This document shows positions 25,133 through 33,750 of a DNA stretch of 64,000 bases, one piece after another. Made by a program: the position numbers and the translations under genes. The stretch covers positions 7,889,323-7,953,322 of the forward strand of contig NZ_JAINUL010000001.1 of the NCBI RefSeq assembly GCF_020639365.1. Direction: 5' to 3'. This DNA comes from Streptomyces flavotricini (lineage in GTDB: Bacteria; Actinomycetota; Actinomycetes; Streptomycetales; Streptomycetaceae). The notes beneath the pieces were generated by a model. The model was not told the DNA's origin. It did not search any database and worked only from the letters and a program-made list of their open reading frames with translations. Positions within the stretch are counted from its first letter, which is position 1. Every line of letters begins with the position of its first letter.

Positions 25133-26236
25133 TCAAACTCCTGCGAGTCTCAGGGGCCGGGCACGGGGGGCCGGGCCGTTCTCGAACGTGCCGTGCAGCC
25201 GCCGCGCGAGGGCCACGGCCCCGTCCGCGTCGGCCGCCAGATGCGTGGTCGCCACCGGGCCGCGCAGCACCGTCACCGGTACGCCCGCGCCCGATCCGGG
25301 GGCCAGGCCCCGGCGGCGGTGGAACTCCGCGAGGTCCAGGAACCCGCCGACGGCCACGACCAGCGGGCCCCCGCCCAGCCGGACGGCGTCCGCGTTCGCC
25401 GCGCGCAGCGCCGCGTACGCCCGGTCGGCCTCGGCCTCGCCGGAGTACCGCAGGGCGACGGAGCGCCGGTTCAGGACCACGGCGCGTACCGGTTCGCCCG
25501 CCGCGCCCACCCGGGTGCCGTGCGCGAACGGCGGCCGCCCGTGCCGCAGTACGAGCTCCACACCGCACTTGCGGGCCATCTCCACCGCCCGCCGGTGGAT
25601 CACCTTCGCGCCGTGCAGCGACAGCAGCGAGGCCGTGTCGTAGGAGACCAGCGGCAGCAGCCGCGCCCCCGGCACCAGGTGCGGGTCCGCGCTGTAGATG
25701 CCGTCCACGTCCGAGTGGATCTCGCACGCGGGCGCGCCGACGGCCGCGGCCACCGCCACCGCCGACAGGTCCGAGCTGTTCTTGCCGAGCCAGGTCGGCC
25801 GGCCCTGCGCGTCCACGGCCTGCCCGCCCGGTACGACGACCACCTCGTGCCGGGCCAGGGCCGCGGTCAGCGCCCCCGGATCCGTGTGCACCAGCCGGGC
25901 CCGCGCGAACACCGAGTCCGAGACCAGGCCCAGCTGCTGCCCGGCCAGTACCGCCGACCCGACGCCCGCCCGGTGCAGGGCCGCGGCCAGCAGCTGCGCG
26001 CCCGCCGTGTCGGCCAGCGTCAGCAGCCCGGCCAGGGTCTCGTCCTCGGGGTGCGGGTCGATGCCCAGCAGCCGCTCCCGCAGGGCCTCCGTCTCGCCCG
26101 GACCCGCGCTCACCACCACGGCCAGCGGGCCGCGCCCCTCCCGCAGCCGGCGGCCGACCGCGTCCGCGACGCGCTCGTACCCGTCCGGCCCGGCGAAGCT
26201 CGACCCGCCGAACTTGAGGACCCGCGCCGCGCTCAC
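25133..26236 (-). CDS. Aspartokinase-like amino-acid kinase
   Basis: The product is 367 aa from GTG 26236, overlapping the semialdehyde dehydrogenase stop (GTGA). The N-terminus VLKFGGSSFAGPDGYERV is the aspartokinase phosphate-binding motif. GKNSSDLSAVAVAAAVGA and IHSDVDGIYSADPHLVPGA complete the catalytic domain. The C-terminal part is short (about 130 residues) compared with primary-metabolism aspartokinases, which usually carry two full ACT regulatory domains, so lysine/threonine feedback may be absent. Next to glutamate mutase it probably phosphorylates 3-methylaspartate. Its stop codon directly touches the right end of the TnpB element, so the original C-terminus could have been altered. 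Confidence 0.82.
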   Translation of the reverse strand: MSAARVLKFGGSSFAGPDGYERVADAVGRRLREGRGPLAVVVSAGPGETEALRERLLGIDPHPEDETLAGLLTLADTAGAQLLAAALHRAGVGSAVLAGQQLGLVSDSVFARARLVHTDPGALTAALARHEVVVVPGGQAVDAQGRPTWLGKNSSDLSAVAVAAAVGAPACEIHSDVDGIYSADPHLVPGARLLPLVSYDTASLLSLHGAKVIHRRAVEMARKCGVELVLRHGRPPFAHGTRVGAAGEPVRAVVLNRRSVALRYSGEAEADRAYAALRAANADAVRLGGGPLVVAVGGFLDLAEFHRRRGLAPGSGAGVPVTVLRGPVATTHLAADADGAVALARRLHGTFENGPAPRARPLRLAGV

Positions 26237-27273
26237 AGCGTGCCCCGGGCGAGGAGTTCCTCCGCGATCTGCACCGCGTTCAGCGCCGCGCCCACCCGCA
26301 GGTTGTCGGCGACCAGCCACAGCCAGAAACCCCGCGGGTCGTTCGGCGAGACGCGGATGCGGCCCACGTGCACCCGGTCCGGGTCCTCCAGGGAGGCCGG
26401 CACCGGCGGCTGGGCCTGCGGCCCGTCGTACACGCTCACCTCGGGCAGTGCGCCGAGCAGCGCGACGAGTTCGCCGCGGTCGACTTCGCCGGCGCACTCC
26501 ACCCACACCGACTCCGAGTGCCCGTTGACCACCGGCACCCGTACGCACGTCGCCGTCACGTCCAGTCCCGGCAGGCCCAGGATCCGCCGCGACTCGTGCA
26601 GCAGCTTCTCCTCCTCGCGGGTGAAGCCGCTCTCCAGCACCTCGTCGATCCGCGGCAGCACGTTGAAGGCCAGCGAGGGGGTGAACCGCTTCGACAGCGG
26701 CTCGGCGCCCGGGTCCTGGAGCGCGAGCGCGGTCGCCTCCTGGAGCTCCTCGATGCCCGAGTGCCCCAGCCCGGAAGCCGCCTGGTACGTGCTCACCACG
26801 ACCCGGCGCAGCCCCCAGCGCCGGCCGACGGCGTCCAGCAGCCGCACCAGCGGGATGGTGGAGCAGTTCGGGTTGGCGACCGTACCGCTGTCCGGCCGCC
26901 GGTCCAGCTCCGCGGCGTTGACCTGCGGGACCACCAGGGGGGTCGCCGGGTCCATGCGGAAGGCGCGGGTGTTGTCGATGACGAGGGCGCCCGCGGCCGT
27001 GGCGACCGGCACCCACCGCTCGCTGACGGCCGTACCGGCCGAGAAGAACGCCAGGTCCACCGAGGTGAAGTCGAACTCCTCCAGGTCCCGCACGGTGTAG
27101 TAGCGGCCCGCCACGCACACCTCCCGGCCGGCGGAGCGCGGCGAGGCCACCAGGTACAGCTCGCGGTAGGGCAGCTTCCGCTCCTCGAACAGCTCGACGA
27201 GGGTGCCGCCGACCGCGCCGGTCGCCCCGATGATGGCGATGCGGGGCGCTGAGGGGTCGCTGACGAGGGTCAC
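26233..27273 (-). CDS. asd: Aspartate-semialdehyde dehydrogenase-like reductase
   Basis: The product is 346 aa from GTG 27273 (GGAGA six bases before). It has the NADP-binding start IAIIGATGAVGGTLVELFEE, the catalytic cysteine in VANPNCSTIPLV, STYQAASGLGHSGIEEL, and the second active-site region (RVPVVNGHSESVWVE, with His). It reduces an acyl phosphate to an aldehyde. The stop overlaps the aspartokinase start, so kinase and reductase form a translationally coupled two-step unit making aspartate semialdehyde or, in this context, its 3-methyl analogue. A chromosomal asd gene for primary metabolism is expected elsewhere, which supports a specialised role here. Confidence 0.85.
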   Translation of the reverse strand: MTLVSDPSAPRIAIIGATGAVGGTLVELFEERKLPYRELYLVASPRSAGREVCVAGRYYTVRDLEEFDFTSVDLAFFSAGTAVSERWVPVATAAGALVIDNTRAFRMDPATPLVVPQVNAAELDRRPDSGTVANPNCSTIPLVRLLDAVGRRWGLRRVVVSTYQAASGLGHSGIEELQEATALALQDPGAEPLSKRFTPSLAFNVLPRIDEVLESGFTREEEKLLHESRRILGLPGLDVTATCVRVPVVNGHSESVWVECAGEVDRGELVALLGALPEVSVYDGPQAQPPVPASLEDPDRVHVGRIRVSPNDPRGFWLWLVADNLRVGAALNAVQIAEELLARGTL

Positions 27274-27302
27274 ACGAATCTCCGATCTCGATCTTCAGTC
27301 GT

Positions 27303-28262
27303 TCAGTGCAGGGGAACCGGGTAGTGCAGACCACCACCGGTCCACAGCTCGTTGAGGCCGCGCGGCACGTCCAGCCCGGAGGCCGGGCCCAGCGCGCGCT
27401 CGTACACGTCCGCGTAGGTGCCGACGGCGGCCAGGACCCGGGCGGCCCACCGCGCATCCAGCCCGACGGCCGGCCCGTGCCGGCCCGCCGCCCCGGCCAC
27501 CCGCTCCAGGGCGGCGGCGCGGTTCCCGTCCCCGGGGCCGGCCTGCGCCACCTCGTGCTCGGCGGCCAGCAGCAGGTTCACCACCCACCGGCACAGCCGC
27601 AGCCAGCCCGGGTCGTCCTCGCGGACGGCGGCGGCCATCGGCTCGCGCGAGACGGTCTCCGGGAGGACCGTGTGCCCGCCGGGTACGGGGAGCAGCGCCC
27701 GCTGCCCGGCCAGCGCGACCCGGTCCAGCACGAGCGCGGCGCACCCGCCGCCGGCGTAGCCGGCCAGCGCGGCCGCGGGCGTCGGATACTCGCGTACGCG
27801 GACGGCAAGACCCCTCGGCCCGTACCAGGCGGCGAGGTTGGCGGCGCTGGTCGTACCCGCCTGCACCGCGACCTCGCGCCCGGCGAGAGCGGCCGGGCCG
27901 GTGATCCCGTCCGCCGTTCGAACGAGGAAGCCCTCACCGTCGTAGCAGGTCACGGCGGCGAACAGGACCGGCCAGGCGGCTTCGCGGCCCATCGCCCAGG
28001 TGGTGTTGGCCACCGTCAGCTCCGCCCCGCCCGCCGCCAGCACGCGGAGCCGGTCCGCCGGATCGGCGGGCACCCACTCCACGGCCTCGCCGTCGCCCAG
28101 CGCGGCCGCCGCCACGGCCCGGGCCACGTCGGTGTCCAGCCCCGACCACACCCCGCGTGCCGAGCACGCCGACAAGCCGGGCACACCCCGGCTGACGACG
28201 GCGCGCAGTGCCCCGCGGGCCCGTACGGCGGCGAGGGTGCTCCCGCCCCGGGCGGCGTTCAT
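27303..28262 (-). CDS. Cytoplasmic solute-binding-protein-fold protein (SBP_bac_3, AapJ-like)
   Basis: The product is 319 aa from ATG 28262, overlapping the glutamate mutase stop (ATGA). The body resembles the periplasmic amino-acid-binding protein AapJ: SGLDTDVARAVAAAALGD, LTVANTTWAMGREA, YDGEGFLVRT, VAVQAGTTSAANLAAWYG, and a late LNELWTGGGLHYPVP. There is no signal peptide or lipobox, and no ABC permease or ATPase gene lies nearby. It therefore probably works inside the cell, either as a small-molecule binder or as an enzyme built on this fold (cyclohexadienyl dehydratase is a known case). Its locked position in the operon points to a biosynthetic role that I cannot name. Confidence 0.7.
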   Translation of the reverse strand: MNAARGGSTLAAVRARGALRAVVSRGVPGLSACSARGVWSGLDTDVARAVAAAALGDGEAVEWVPADPADRLRVLAAGGAELTVANTTWAMGREAAWPVLFAAVTCYDGEGFLVRTADGITGPAALAGREVAVQAGTTSAANLAAWYGPRGLAVRVREYPTPAAALAGYAGGGCAALVLDRVALAGQRALLPVPGGHTVLPETVSREPMAAAVREDDPGWLRLCRWVVNLLLAAEHEVAQAGPGDGNRAAALERVAGAAGRHGPAVGLDARWAARVLAAVGTYADVYERALGPASGLDVPRGLNELWTGGGLHYPVPLH

Positions 28263-29602
28263 GCCGCCGCCCCGTCGGCGAGGCGGCGGCCCAGTACGTC
28301 CTCCACGTCGAACCGGCGCTCGTTGAAGCCGAGCATGTCCAGCAGCTGCCGGGAGCCGACCGCCGCGTCCGCGGACACGGCGCGCCGGGTCCGCGGGGGG
28401 AGCGGGACCCGGCCCGGGTCCGCCCAGCGCAGCACGCCCCAGGGGTCGAGGACGGCCCGCGCCCGGTTCGCGTTGTCCGGGTGCAGGCAGTACGGCACGT
28501 CCAGCAGCCCCGTCGCGAAGGCCCGCAGCAGTGCTTCGCCCACCGTCGGCGCCTGTTCCAGCACGCAGTCCACCAGCAGCGCGGCTTCCTCGTACACGCC
28601 GTAGGGGCCCCCGGCGGGTGCCGGCCGCAGACCCGCACGCGTACGGGCACGGATCCGCTCCCGCTCGTCGGAGGCCACGGCCGCGGCGAACTCCAGTGCG
28701 GCCACGTTCTCGTCCAGGGTCGGGATCCGGTGCGCCTCCGCGGGCGTCTTGACCACCAGCCGGGCCGCCCCGCCGCGCACCGCGAGGCGCGCGCTCTCCT
28801 CCAGGAGCCGCAGGGCGCCCGCCGCCGAGCGGGGGAAGACCCCCATGAACGTGTACAGCACGACGTGCCAGTCCGGGCCGCCGTCCGGGCCGCCCTCCAG
28901 CCGCTCCGCGGCGAGCCGGTGCAGCGCGGCGAGCGCCTCCAGGTCCTGCCCGGGGTGGGTCTGCTGCGCGTAGCTGAGCGAGAGGGAGCGCACCCCGTGC
29001 TCGCGGAAGAACAAGGCCTCCAGCACGCTCAGCGCGACGAGCATCGACGGCGGGCACAACTGCCCCAGCATGCCGCCACCGAAGGTCTCCAGGTGCATCG
29101 GCTCCGCGCGCGCCGCGATCAGCTCGCAGCACCGCGCCCAGGCCCTGACCGAGTCCCGCAGCGGCACCCGCCCGTACGGCAGGCAGTACGAGACCGGGCC
29201 GCCCTCGGTGGCGTCCGCCCCGGCCGCGCACGCCGTCGCCACCAGCCGCCCGGCCAGCGCCGAGCCGTGCCGCACCTGGACCGGGAAGTCCTGCGAAGCC
29301 ACCCCGTCCAGTACCTCACGCGTACGCCGCGCCCCATGGGCCACGAGGGGGAAACCGTTCAACTCCGCCCCGGAGCGCAGCGCCTCCAGCGCCCGCGCGT
29401 ACTCCCCGACCCGGGTGTAGCTGTCCACCGTGACGGTGCCCGCCGTCGGCGCCGCGACATCGCGGACCGCGCGCAGCCCCTCACGCATCCGGCGCGCGCC
29501 GGCGAAGCCCATCCGCGGCTGCACGACCAGCGACCCGGACTGCCGGGCCCTTCGCACGTGCGCCGCGAACCGGCCCGCGCCGGCGGTGCCGGGCCCGCTC
29601 AT
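28259..29602 (-). CDS. glmE: Glutamate mutase E subunit (epsilon) homologue
   Basis: The product is 447 aa from ATG 29602, overlapping the S subunit stop (ATGA). It shows the TIM-barrel pattern of the substrate-binding subunit of adenosylcobalamin-dependent glutamate mutase: LVVQPRMGFAGARRM, VTVDSYTRVGEYARAL, GFPLVAHG, VQVRHGSA, ATEGGPVSYCLPYGRVPL and SLSYAQQTHPGQDLEAL. With GlmS it rearranges L-glutamate to (2S,3S)-3-methylaspartate. Two genes downstream come a semialdehyde dehydrogenase and an aspartokinase, implying that the methylaspartate is reduced rather than used directly. The family is certain; cluster use is inferred. Confidence 0.88.
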   Translation of the reverse strand: MSGPGTAGAGRFAAHVRRARQSGSLVVQPRMGFAGARRMREGLRAVRDVAAPTAGTVTVDSYTRVGEYARALEALRSGAELNGFPLVAHGARRTREVLDGVASQDFPVQVRHGSALAGRLVATACAAGADATEGGPVSYCLPYGRVPLRDSVRAWARCCELIAARAEPMHLETFGGGMLGQLCPPSMLVALSVLEALFFREHGVRSLSLSYAQQTHPGQDLEALAALHRLAAERLEGGPDGGPDWHVVLYTFMGVFPRSAAGALRLLEESARLAVRGGAARLVVKTPAEAHRIPTLDENVAALEFAAAVASDERERIRARTRAGLRPAPAGGPYGVYEEAALLVDCVLEQAPTVGEALLRAFATGLLDVPYCLHPDNANRARAVLDPWGVLRWADPGRVPLPPRTRRAVSADAAVGSRQLLDMLGFNERRFDVEDVLGRRLADGAAA

Positions 29603-30051
29603 GCGACCGGCTCCGCGGGCGCGCGGCGGCGCGGGCGCAGCTCCCGCAGGAAGTCCGCGAACTCCTCCAGCCCGTGCTCGGAGGCGAAGACGGCGTCGTA
29701 GCCCGCCGCCACCAGCGCGTCCACGTGGCGGTCGGCCGCGCCGTCCACGCCGAGCTTGCCGCCGATGACGGCGCGCAGCTCCGCCAGGTCCGGGTGCGCC
29801 CGCAGGGTCCGCACGAGCCGTTCGCCGTCCATGTGGCCGTGGCCGTTGACGGTGCTGACCACCAGGGCGTCCGGTCGCTCGTGCACGCAGGCCGCGACGA
29901 CCTCGTCGTCGGGCGGGCAGGCGCCGAGGTTGACCACCTCGTGGCCGCGCTCCTCCAGCATCAGCTGGAGGAAGACCAGGTTCCAGGTGTGCGCGTCGGA
30001 AGAGACCCCGGAGACGACGAACTTCCCCGAGCGGCTTCGGTACTTCGGCAT
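29599..30051 (-). CDS. glmS: Glutamate mutase S subunit (cobalamin-binding)
   Basis: The product is 150 aa from ATG 30051; GTG 30090, preceded by GAGGA, is an alternative that adds 13 residues. It is a B12-binding Rossmann domain: FVVSGVSSDAHTWNLVFLQ, ALVVSTVNGHGHMDGE, and AVIGGKLGV. The DxH of the DxHxxG cobalamin motif is present, supplying the axial His, but the usual Gly is replaced by Asn (DAHTWN). The Ser...GG elements are kept. It opens the operon glmS-glmE-SBP-asd-kinase, divergent from the ATP-grasp ligase. The Gly-to-Asn change may alter binding but does not obviously abolish it. Confidence 0.83.
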   Translation of the reverse strand: MPKYRSRSGKFVVSGVSSDAHTWNLVFLQLMLEERGHEVVNLGACPPDDEVVAACVHERPDALVVSTVNGHGHMDGERLVRTLRAHPDLAELRAVIGGKLGVDGAADRHVDALVAAGYDAVFASEHGLEEFADFLRELRPRRRAPAEPVA

Positions 30052-30373
30052 GGGACACCCCCGGGTGGCGGATCGGCGCAGGCGGTACACCGATCCTCAT
30101 GGCGCTGCCCGCTCCGATTCAACGCGCCGCCGATGGAGAACCGCTATCGCCGGCATCGAACAATTCGATGTTCCGAGGTCAGGTGCCGGGCCGTGTCCTT
30201 CGGATCGGGGCGGGCCCCGCCGGGCAGACCGCCGGCCGGACGGGCGATCGAAGGAGGCGATGGCCCGCATCGTCATTCCCGCACGCCCCGCGTTGACCGG
30301 GCCCCGGCGGCTGAACAAGGGTTTTTCCCGCCGCCCCCGCGCCGCGGACGGCAGTCACCTTGGAGCGTCAGGC
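30052..30373. promoter_or_regulatory. Divergent promoter region with perfect palindrome at 30154-30170
   Basis: This 320-bp region between glmS (minus) and the ATP-grasp ligase (plus) holds no convincing gene. A perfect inverted repeat CATCGAA-CAA-TTCGATG lies at 30154-30170, in a locally AT-richer patch that could hold a promoter. AAGGAGG at 30251-30257 is too close to the ATG at 30260 to be a good start, so the ligase start was placed at 30374. Confidence 0.5.
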
Positions 30374-31561
30374 ATGAAGATCCTCGTCCTTCACCAGCTG
30401 CCGTACCGCAAGGCCGGCTACGACCGGGCCATCGACCACCGGCGCCACGACGTGACCTACGCGGGACACGCCGACCGGCTGGCCGACCTGCCCGAGGCGC
30501 TGCCAGCCCGGCGGCTGCCCGTCCCGGCCGACGAGGACTTCGCGGCGGGCGTCATCGCGCGCACCTCACCCGCCGACGGCTACGAAGCGGTGCTGTCCCT
30601 CTCCGAGTTCGGCGTCCTCGCCGTCTGCCGGGTCCGCGGCCACCTCGGCCTGCCGGGACCCACCCCCGAGCAGGCCGAACTCTCCCACGACAAGGTCCGC
30701 ATGAAGCAGGCGCTCGCCGGCTCCGGCATCCGCACCCCCCGCTTCTCGGCCGCGCCGGCGCGCGATGCCCTGCTGCCCTGGTCCGGGGCCACCGTCCTCA
30801 AACCGCGCCGCGGTACGTGCAGCGAGGGCGTCTCCGTCTTCCCCAGTGCCCGCCGCGCCCTGGCCGCGCACCGCGCGCTGGCCGAGCCGCAGGCGTACGA
30901 GCTGGAGGAGTACGTCGACGGCGACATCCTGCACACGGACGGCCTCGTCCAAGGCGGGGTACTCGTCCACAGCGTCACCAGCCGGTACGTGGGCAAGCCC
31001 GCCGACTACGCCGCGGGCATCCCGCTCGGCTCCCACCAACTGCCGCCCGACGAGCGGTACGAGGACCTCGCCCGCCGCACCGTCGCCGCGCTCGGCATCG
31101 ACTGGGGCACGGTCCACCTCGAGTTCTTCGAGACCGCGGGGAACGAGCTCGTCTTCCTGGAGGTGGCCAACCGGATGGGTGGCGCCGGGGTGGTCGACGC
31201 CCACCTGCGGCACACCGGAGTCCACCTGCCCTCGCACGAGATCGCCCTGCGGCTCGGCCTGCCGAGGCCCGTCCCGGACACCCCCAGCGGCCGCTACCAC
31301 GGCTGGCTCGTCGTCCCCGGACACCATCTGCCCGCCGACCGCCCGCACACCGCGGCACTCCCCGCGCACCTGATGGACCACCCGTGCGCCGACCGGATCC
31401 ACATCCTCCCGCCCGGCACCCCGGCAGCCCGTCACATCACCTACCAGGAGTGGCTCGTCCCGCTGGCGGTCGAAGCCTCCCACCCCGACCCGGCGGCCCT
31501 GCGCGCCTACCTCCACGCCTGCGCCGAAGCCGCCGCCATCCCCTGCGAGGAAGCCGCATGA
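30374..31561 (+). CDS. ATP-grasp carboxylate-amine ligase
   Basis: The product is 395 aa from ATG 30374 (GGAG ten bases upstream). It has an ATP-grasp core: PTPEQAELSHDKVRMKQALA, VLKPRRGTCSEGV (phosphate loop), YELEEYVDGDILHTDGLV, and VFLEVANRMGGAGV, where Glu and Asn bind Mg. The last motif is typical of BacD/RizA-like L-amino-acid ligases and of ligases that join amino acids via an acyl phosphate. The stop overlaps the PaaK-like gene (ATGA). It probably builds an amide or dipeptide bond in the cluster 1 product. This is a different subfamily from the LysX-like enzyme. Confidence 0.85.
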   Translation: MKILVLHQLPYRKAGYDRAIDHRRHDVTYAGHADRLADLPEALPARRLPVPADEDFAAGVIARTSPADGYEAVLSLSEFGVLAVCRVRGHLGLPGPTPEQAELSHDKVRMKQALAGSGIRTPRFSAAPARDALLPWSGATVLKPRRGTCSEGVSVFPSARRALAAHRALAEPQAYELEEYVDGDILHTDGLVQGGVLVHSVTSRYVGKPADYAAGIPLGSHQLPPDERYEDLARRTVAALGIDWGTVHLEFFETAGNELVFLEVANRMGGAGVVDAHLRHTGVHLPSHEIALRLGLPRPVPDTPSGRYHGWLVVPGHHLPADRPHTAALPAHLMDHPCADRIHILPPGTPAARHITYQEWLVPLAVEASHPDPAALRAYLHACAEAAAIPCEEAA

Positions 31562-33750
31562 CCGCCCCCGCCCCCGCGCGACCGGCCACCCCGGCGGCCC
31601 CCACTGCGGCCTCCGCACCGGCGCCCGCGCTGCCCTCCGCACCGGCGCCCGTGCCGCCCTCCGCACCGGCGCCCGCGCCCTCGGCGGCCGCCGCCGCGCC
31701 CCGAGCCGGGCGGGTGGTGCGGTACTACCCGACCGACCTGCTGCTCGCGATGGAGGAGGCCGACCGGCCCGGGTCCGGGCTCGACGAGCTGCTCGACGCG
31801 CACCGACTGGCCGCCCTGCGACCGCTCTTCGGGGCCGGCGAGGAGTTCGCCGACGGGCTCGACGAGCTCCTCGGCGGCCTCGCCCAGTACCCCTGGCAGC
31901 CGCTCACCGACACCAACGACGTGGACGAGCTGCGCCCCGTCGGCGCCCTCGTCCTCGACGACGACCGCCCCGGCACCACCCTGCGCGGCCTCCTGCTCGC
32001 CTGGGCCACCGGCAACCACGTCACCGTGCGCACCGCCGACCCCGGCTTCTGGCAGGCGCTCACCGCCCTCCTCCACTGCCCCGGCCTGCCGCTGCCCACC
32101 GCCCGCGCCGTCCCCCGGGACACCCCCGCGGCCGCGTACGGCACCCCGCTGCGCGTACCCGACCTGCTGCCCCTCGCCGCGCGGGCCGGGGCCCCGTACG
32201 ACGCAGCCGCCCGGACCCCGGCCCGGAGCACGGCTCGGCACGCGGCTCCCGCCGGGGACGCGGCCCCGTACGGAAGCCCCGGCTGGGACCCCGCGCTCTA
32301 CGCCACCCCCGGCAGCGCCGGGCCCGAGCCGCTGGTGACGCGGTTCCGGGCCGGGCGGGAGCTGCCCGGGCAGGACGCGTTCACCACCGGGGTGCTGCGC
32401 AGCGACTGCCGCGCCGCCTGGACCGCGGCCCTCAGCCGGCGCACGCGCCTCCACGGCACCACCCTGGCCGCCGCCCGGGCCGCCGAGGACCCCCGCCGCA
32501 CCGGCCGCCTCGATGCCCGGCTGCGCCACACCGCGGCCCGCGCCCGCAGGTCCCCGTACTACCGGGACCTGCCCCCCGTACGCACCCTGGACGACCTGCC
32601 CGGCCTTCCCGTGCTCGACAAGGCGGCCCTCGCCGCGCACTCGCTGCCCGCCGGCCGCGGCTTCGCCAGCGGCGCCCGCCCCACCGGCGAGGTGCTGCGC
32701 AGCGGCTCCACCACCGGCACGCCGCGCTACATCGTCTACGCCCGCACCGACTGGGACAACATGGTCCGCGAGGCCGTCCCGCTCTTCTACGCCATGGGAC
32801 TGGAACCGGGCGACCGCCTGGTCAACACCCTCTTCGGCGGCGACCTCTACGGCGGACTGACCACGACGGTCACCGAGTTCAGCCGGATGCCGCTCGAATG
32901 CTGCACCACCGCCCAGGCCGCCACACCCGAGTCCCTCCTGATGCTGGCCCGCAGCTTCGGCGCCAACGCCGTCATCGGCGTACCGACCATGATCGTCCCG
33001 CTGCTGCGCGAGGCGTACCGGCGGGACCCCCTCCTGCGCGTCGAGAAGGTCCTCTACCTCGGCACGGCCATGGGCCGCGCCGACCGCGCCTGGCTGCGCG
33101 AGCACCTCGGCACGCGCATCGTCTCCAGCGTCCTCGCCGCCAACGACGGGGCCCAGCTCGGCTACCAGTGCGCCGCCCTCGACGGGATGCTCCACCACGT
33201 CAACGACGACTACAACTACCTCGAGGTCGTCGACGACCACGGCAGCCCCGTCCCCGACGGCACCGCGGGGGAGCTGCTGACCACCACGTTCCAGAAGGGC
33301 GAGGGCCCGCTGATCCGCTACCGCATCGGCGACCGCGGCCGCTTCGTCCACCACGACTGCCCCTGCGGGATCTCCGGCCGCACCCTGGAGTACCACGGGC
33401 GCTCCGACGGCGTCGTCCGCCTCATGGGCGCCGCCCTGCTGCACGCCGAACTCCTCGACGCCGTATCCGGGTTCGGGGTCTCCGAGCTCCAGGCCGAGAT
33501 CACCTCGCAGGACGGCCGCGACACCCTCACCGTCCGCACCGAGTCCCCCCGCCCGCTGCGCCCCGAAGAGCTGCGCGCCCACCTGGCCGACCGCTTCCCG
33601 CTCCTCGCCGGCAGCCGGATCTACGAAGACGGCGCCGCCCCCGCGGGCCCCGCCGACTTCCGCGTCGAATGCCACGCTCCGGGCGCCCTCGCCCGCAACC
33701 CGGCCAGCGGCAAGATCCGCCCCGTCGTGGACCGCCGGGTGGAAGCCTGA
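31558..33750 (+). CDS. PaaK-like adenylate-forming enzyme with long N-terminal extension
   Basis: The product is 730 aa; its ATG overlaps the ligase stop. Residues 1-60 are Ala/Pro repeats. About 60-350 form a region of uncertain family (RVVRYYPTDLLLAMEEAD, PVGALVLDDDRPGTTLRGLL) that may resemble an acyl-CoA reductase N-terminus. The C-terminal half is a phenylacetate-CoA-ligase-like adenylating domain: SGSTTGTPRYIVY (P-loop), TLFGGDLYGG, LTTTFQKGEGPLIRYRIGDR, and CPCGISGRTLEYHGRSD. It would activate a carboxylic acid as acyl-AMP, for a CoA thioester, reduction or amide bond. If the N-terminal part is a reductase, the protein could release an aldehyde. That is a guess. Confidence 0.75.
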   Translation: MTAPAPARPATPAAPTAASAPAPALPSAPAPVPPSAPAPAPSAAAAAPRAGRVVRYYPTDLLLAMEEADRPGSGLDELLDAHRLAALRPLFGAGEEFADGLDELLGGLAQYPWQPLTDTNDVDELRPVGALVLDDDRPGTTLRGLLLAWATGNHVTVRTADPGFWQALTALLHCPGLPLPTARAVPRDTPAAAYGTPLRVPDLLPLAARAGAPYDAAARTPARSTARHAAPAGDAAPYGSPGWDPALYATPGSAGPEPLVTRFRAGRELPGQDAFTTGVLRSDCRAAWTAALSRRTRLHGTTLAAARAAEDPRRTGRLDARLRHTAARARRSPYYRDLPPVRTLDDLPGLPVLDKAALAAHSLPAGRGFASGARPTGEVLRSGSTTGTPRYIVYARTDWDNMVREAVPLFYAMGLEPGDRLVNTLFGGDLYGGLTTTVTEFSRMPLECCTTAQAATPESLLMLARSFGANAVIGVPTMIVPLLREAYRRDPLLRVEKVLYLGTAMGRADRAWLREHLGTRIVSSVLAANDGAQLGYQCAALDGMLHHVNDDYNYLEVVDDHGSPVPDGTAGELLTTTFQKGEGPLIRYRIGDRGRFVHHDCPCGISGRTLEYHGRSDGVVRLMGAALLHAELLDAVSGFGVSELQAEITSQDGRDTLTVRTESPRPLRPEELRAHLADRFPLLAGSRIYEDGAAPAGPADFRVECHAPGALARNPASGKIRPVVDRRVEA

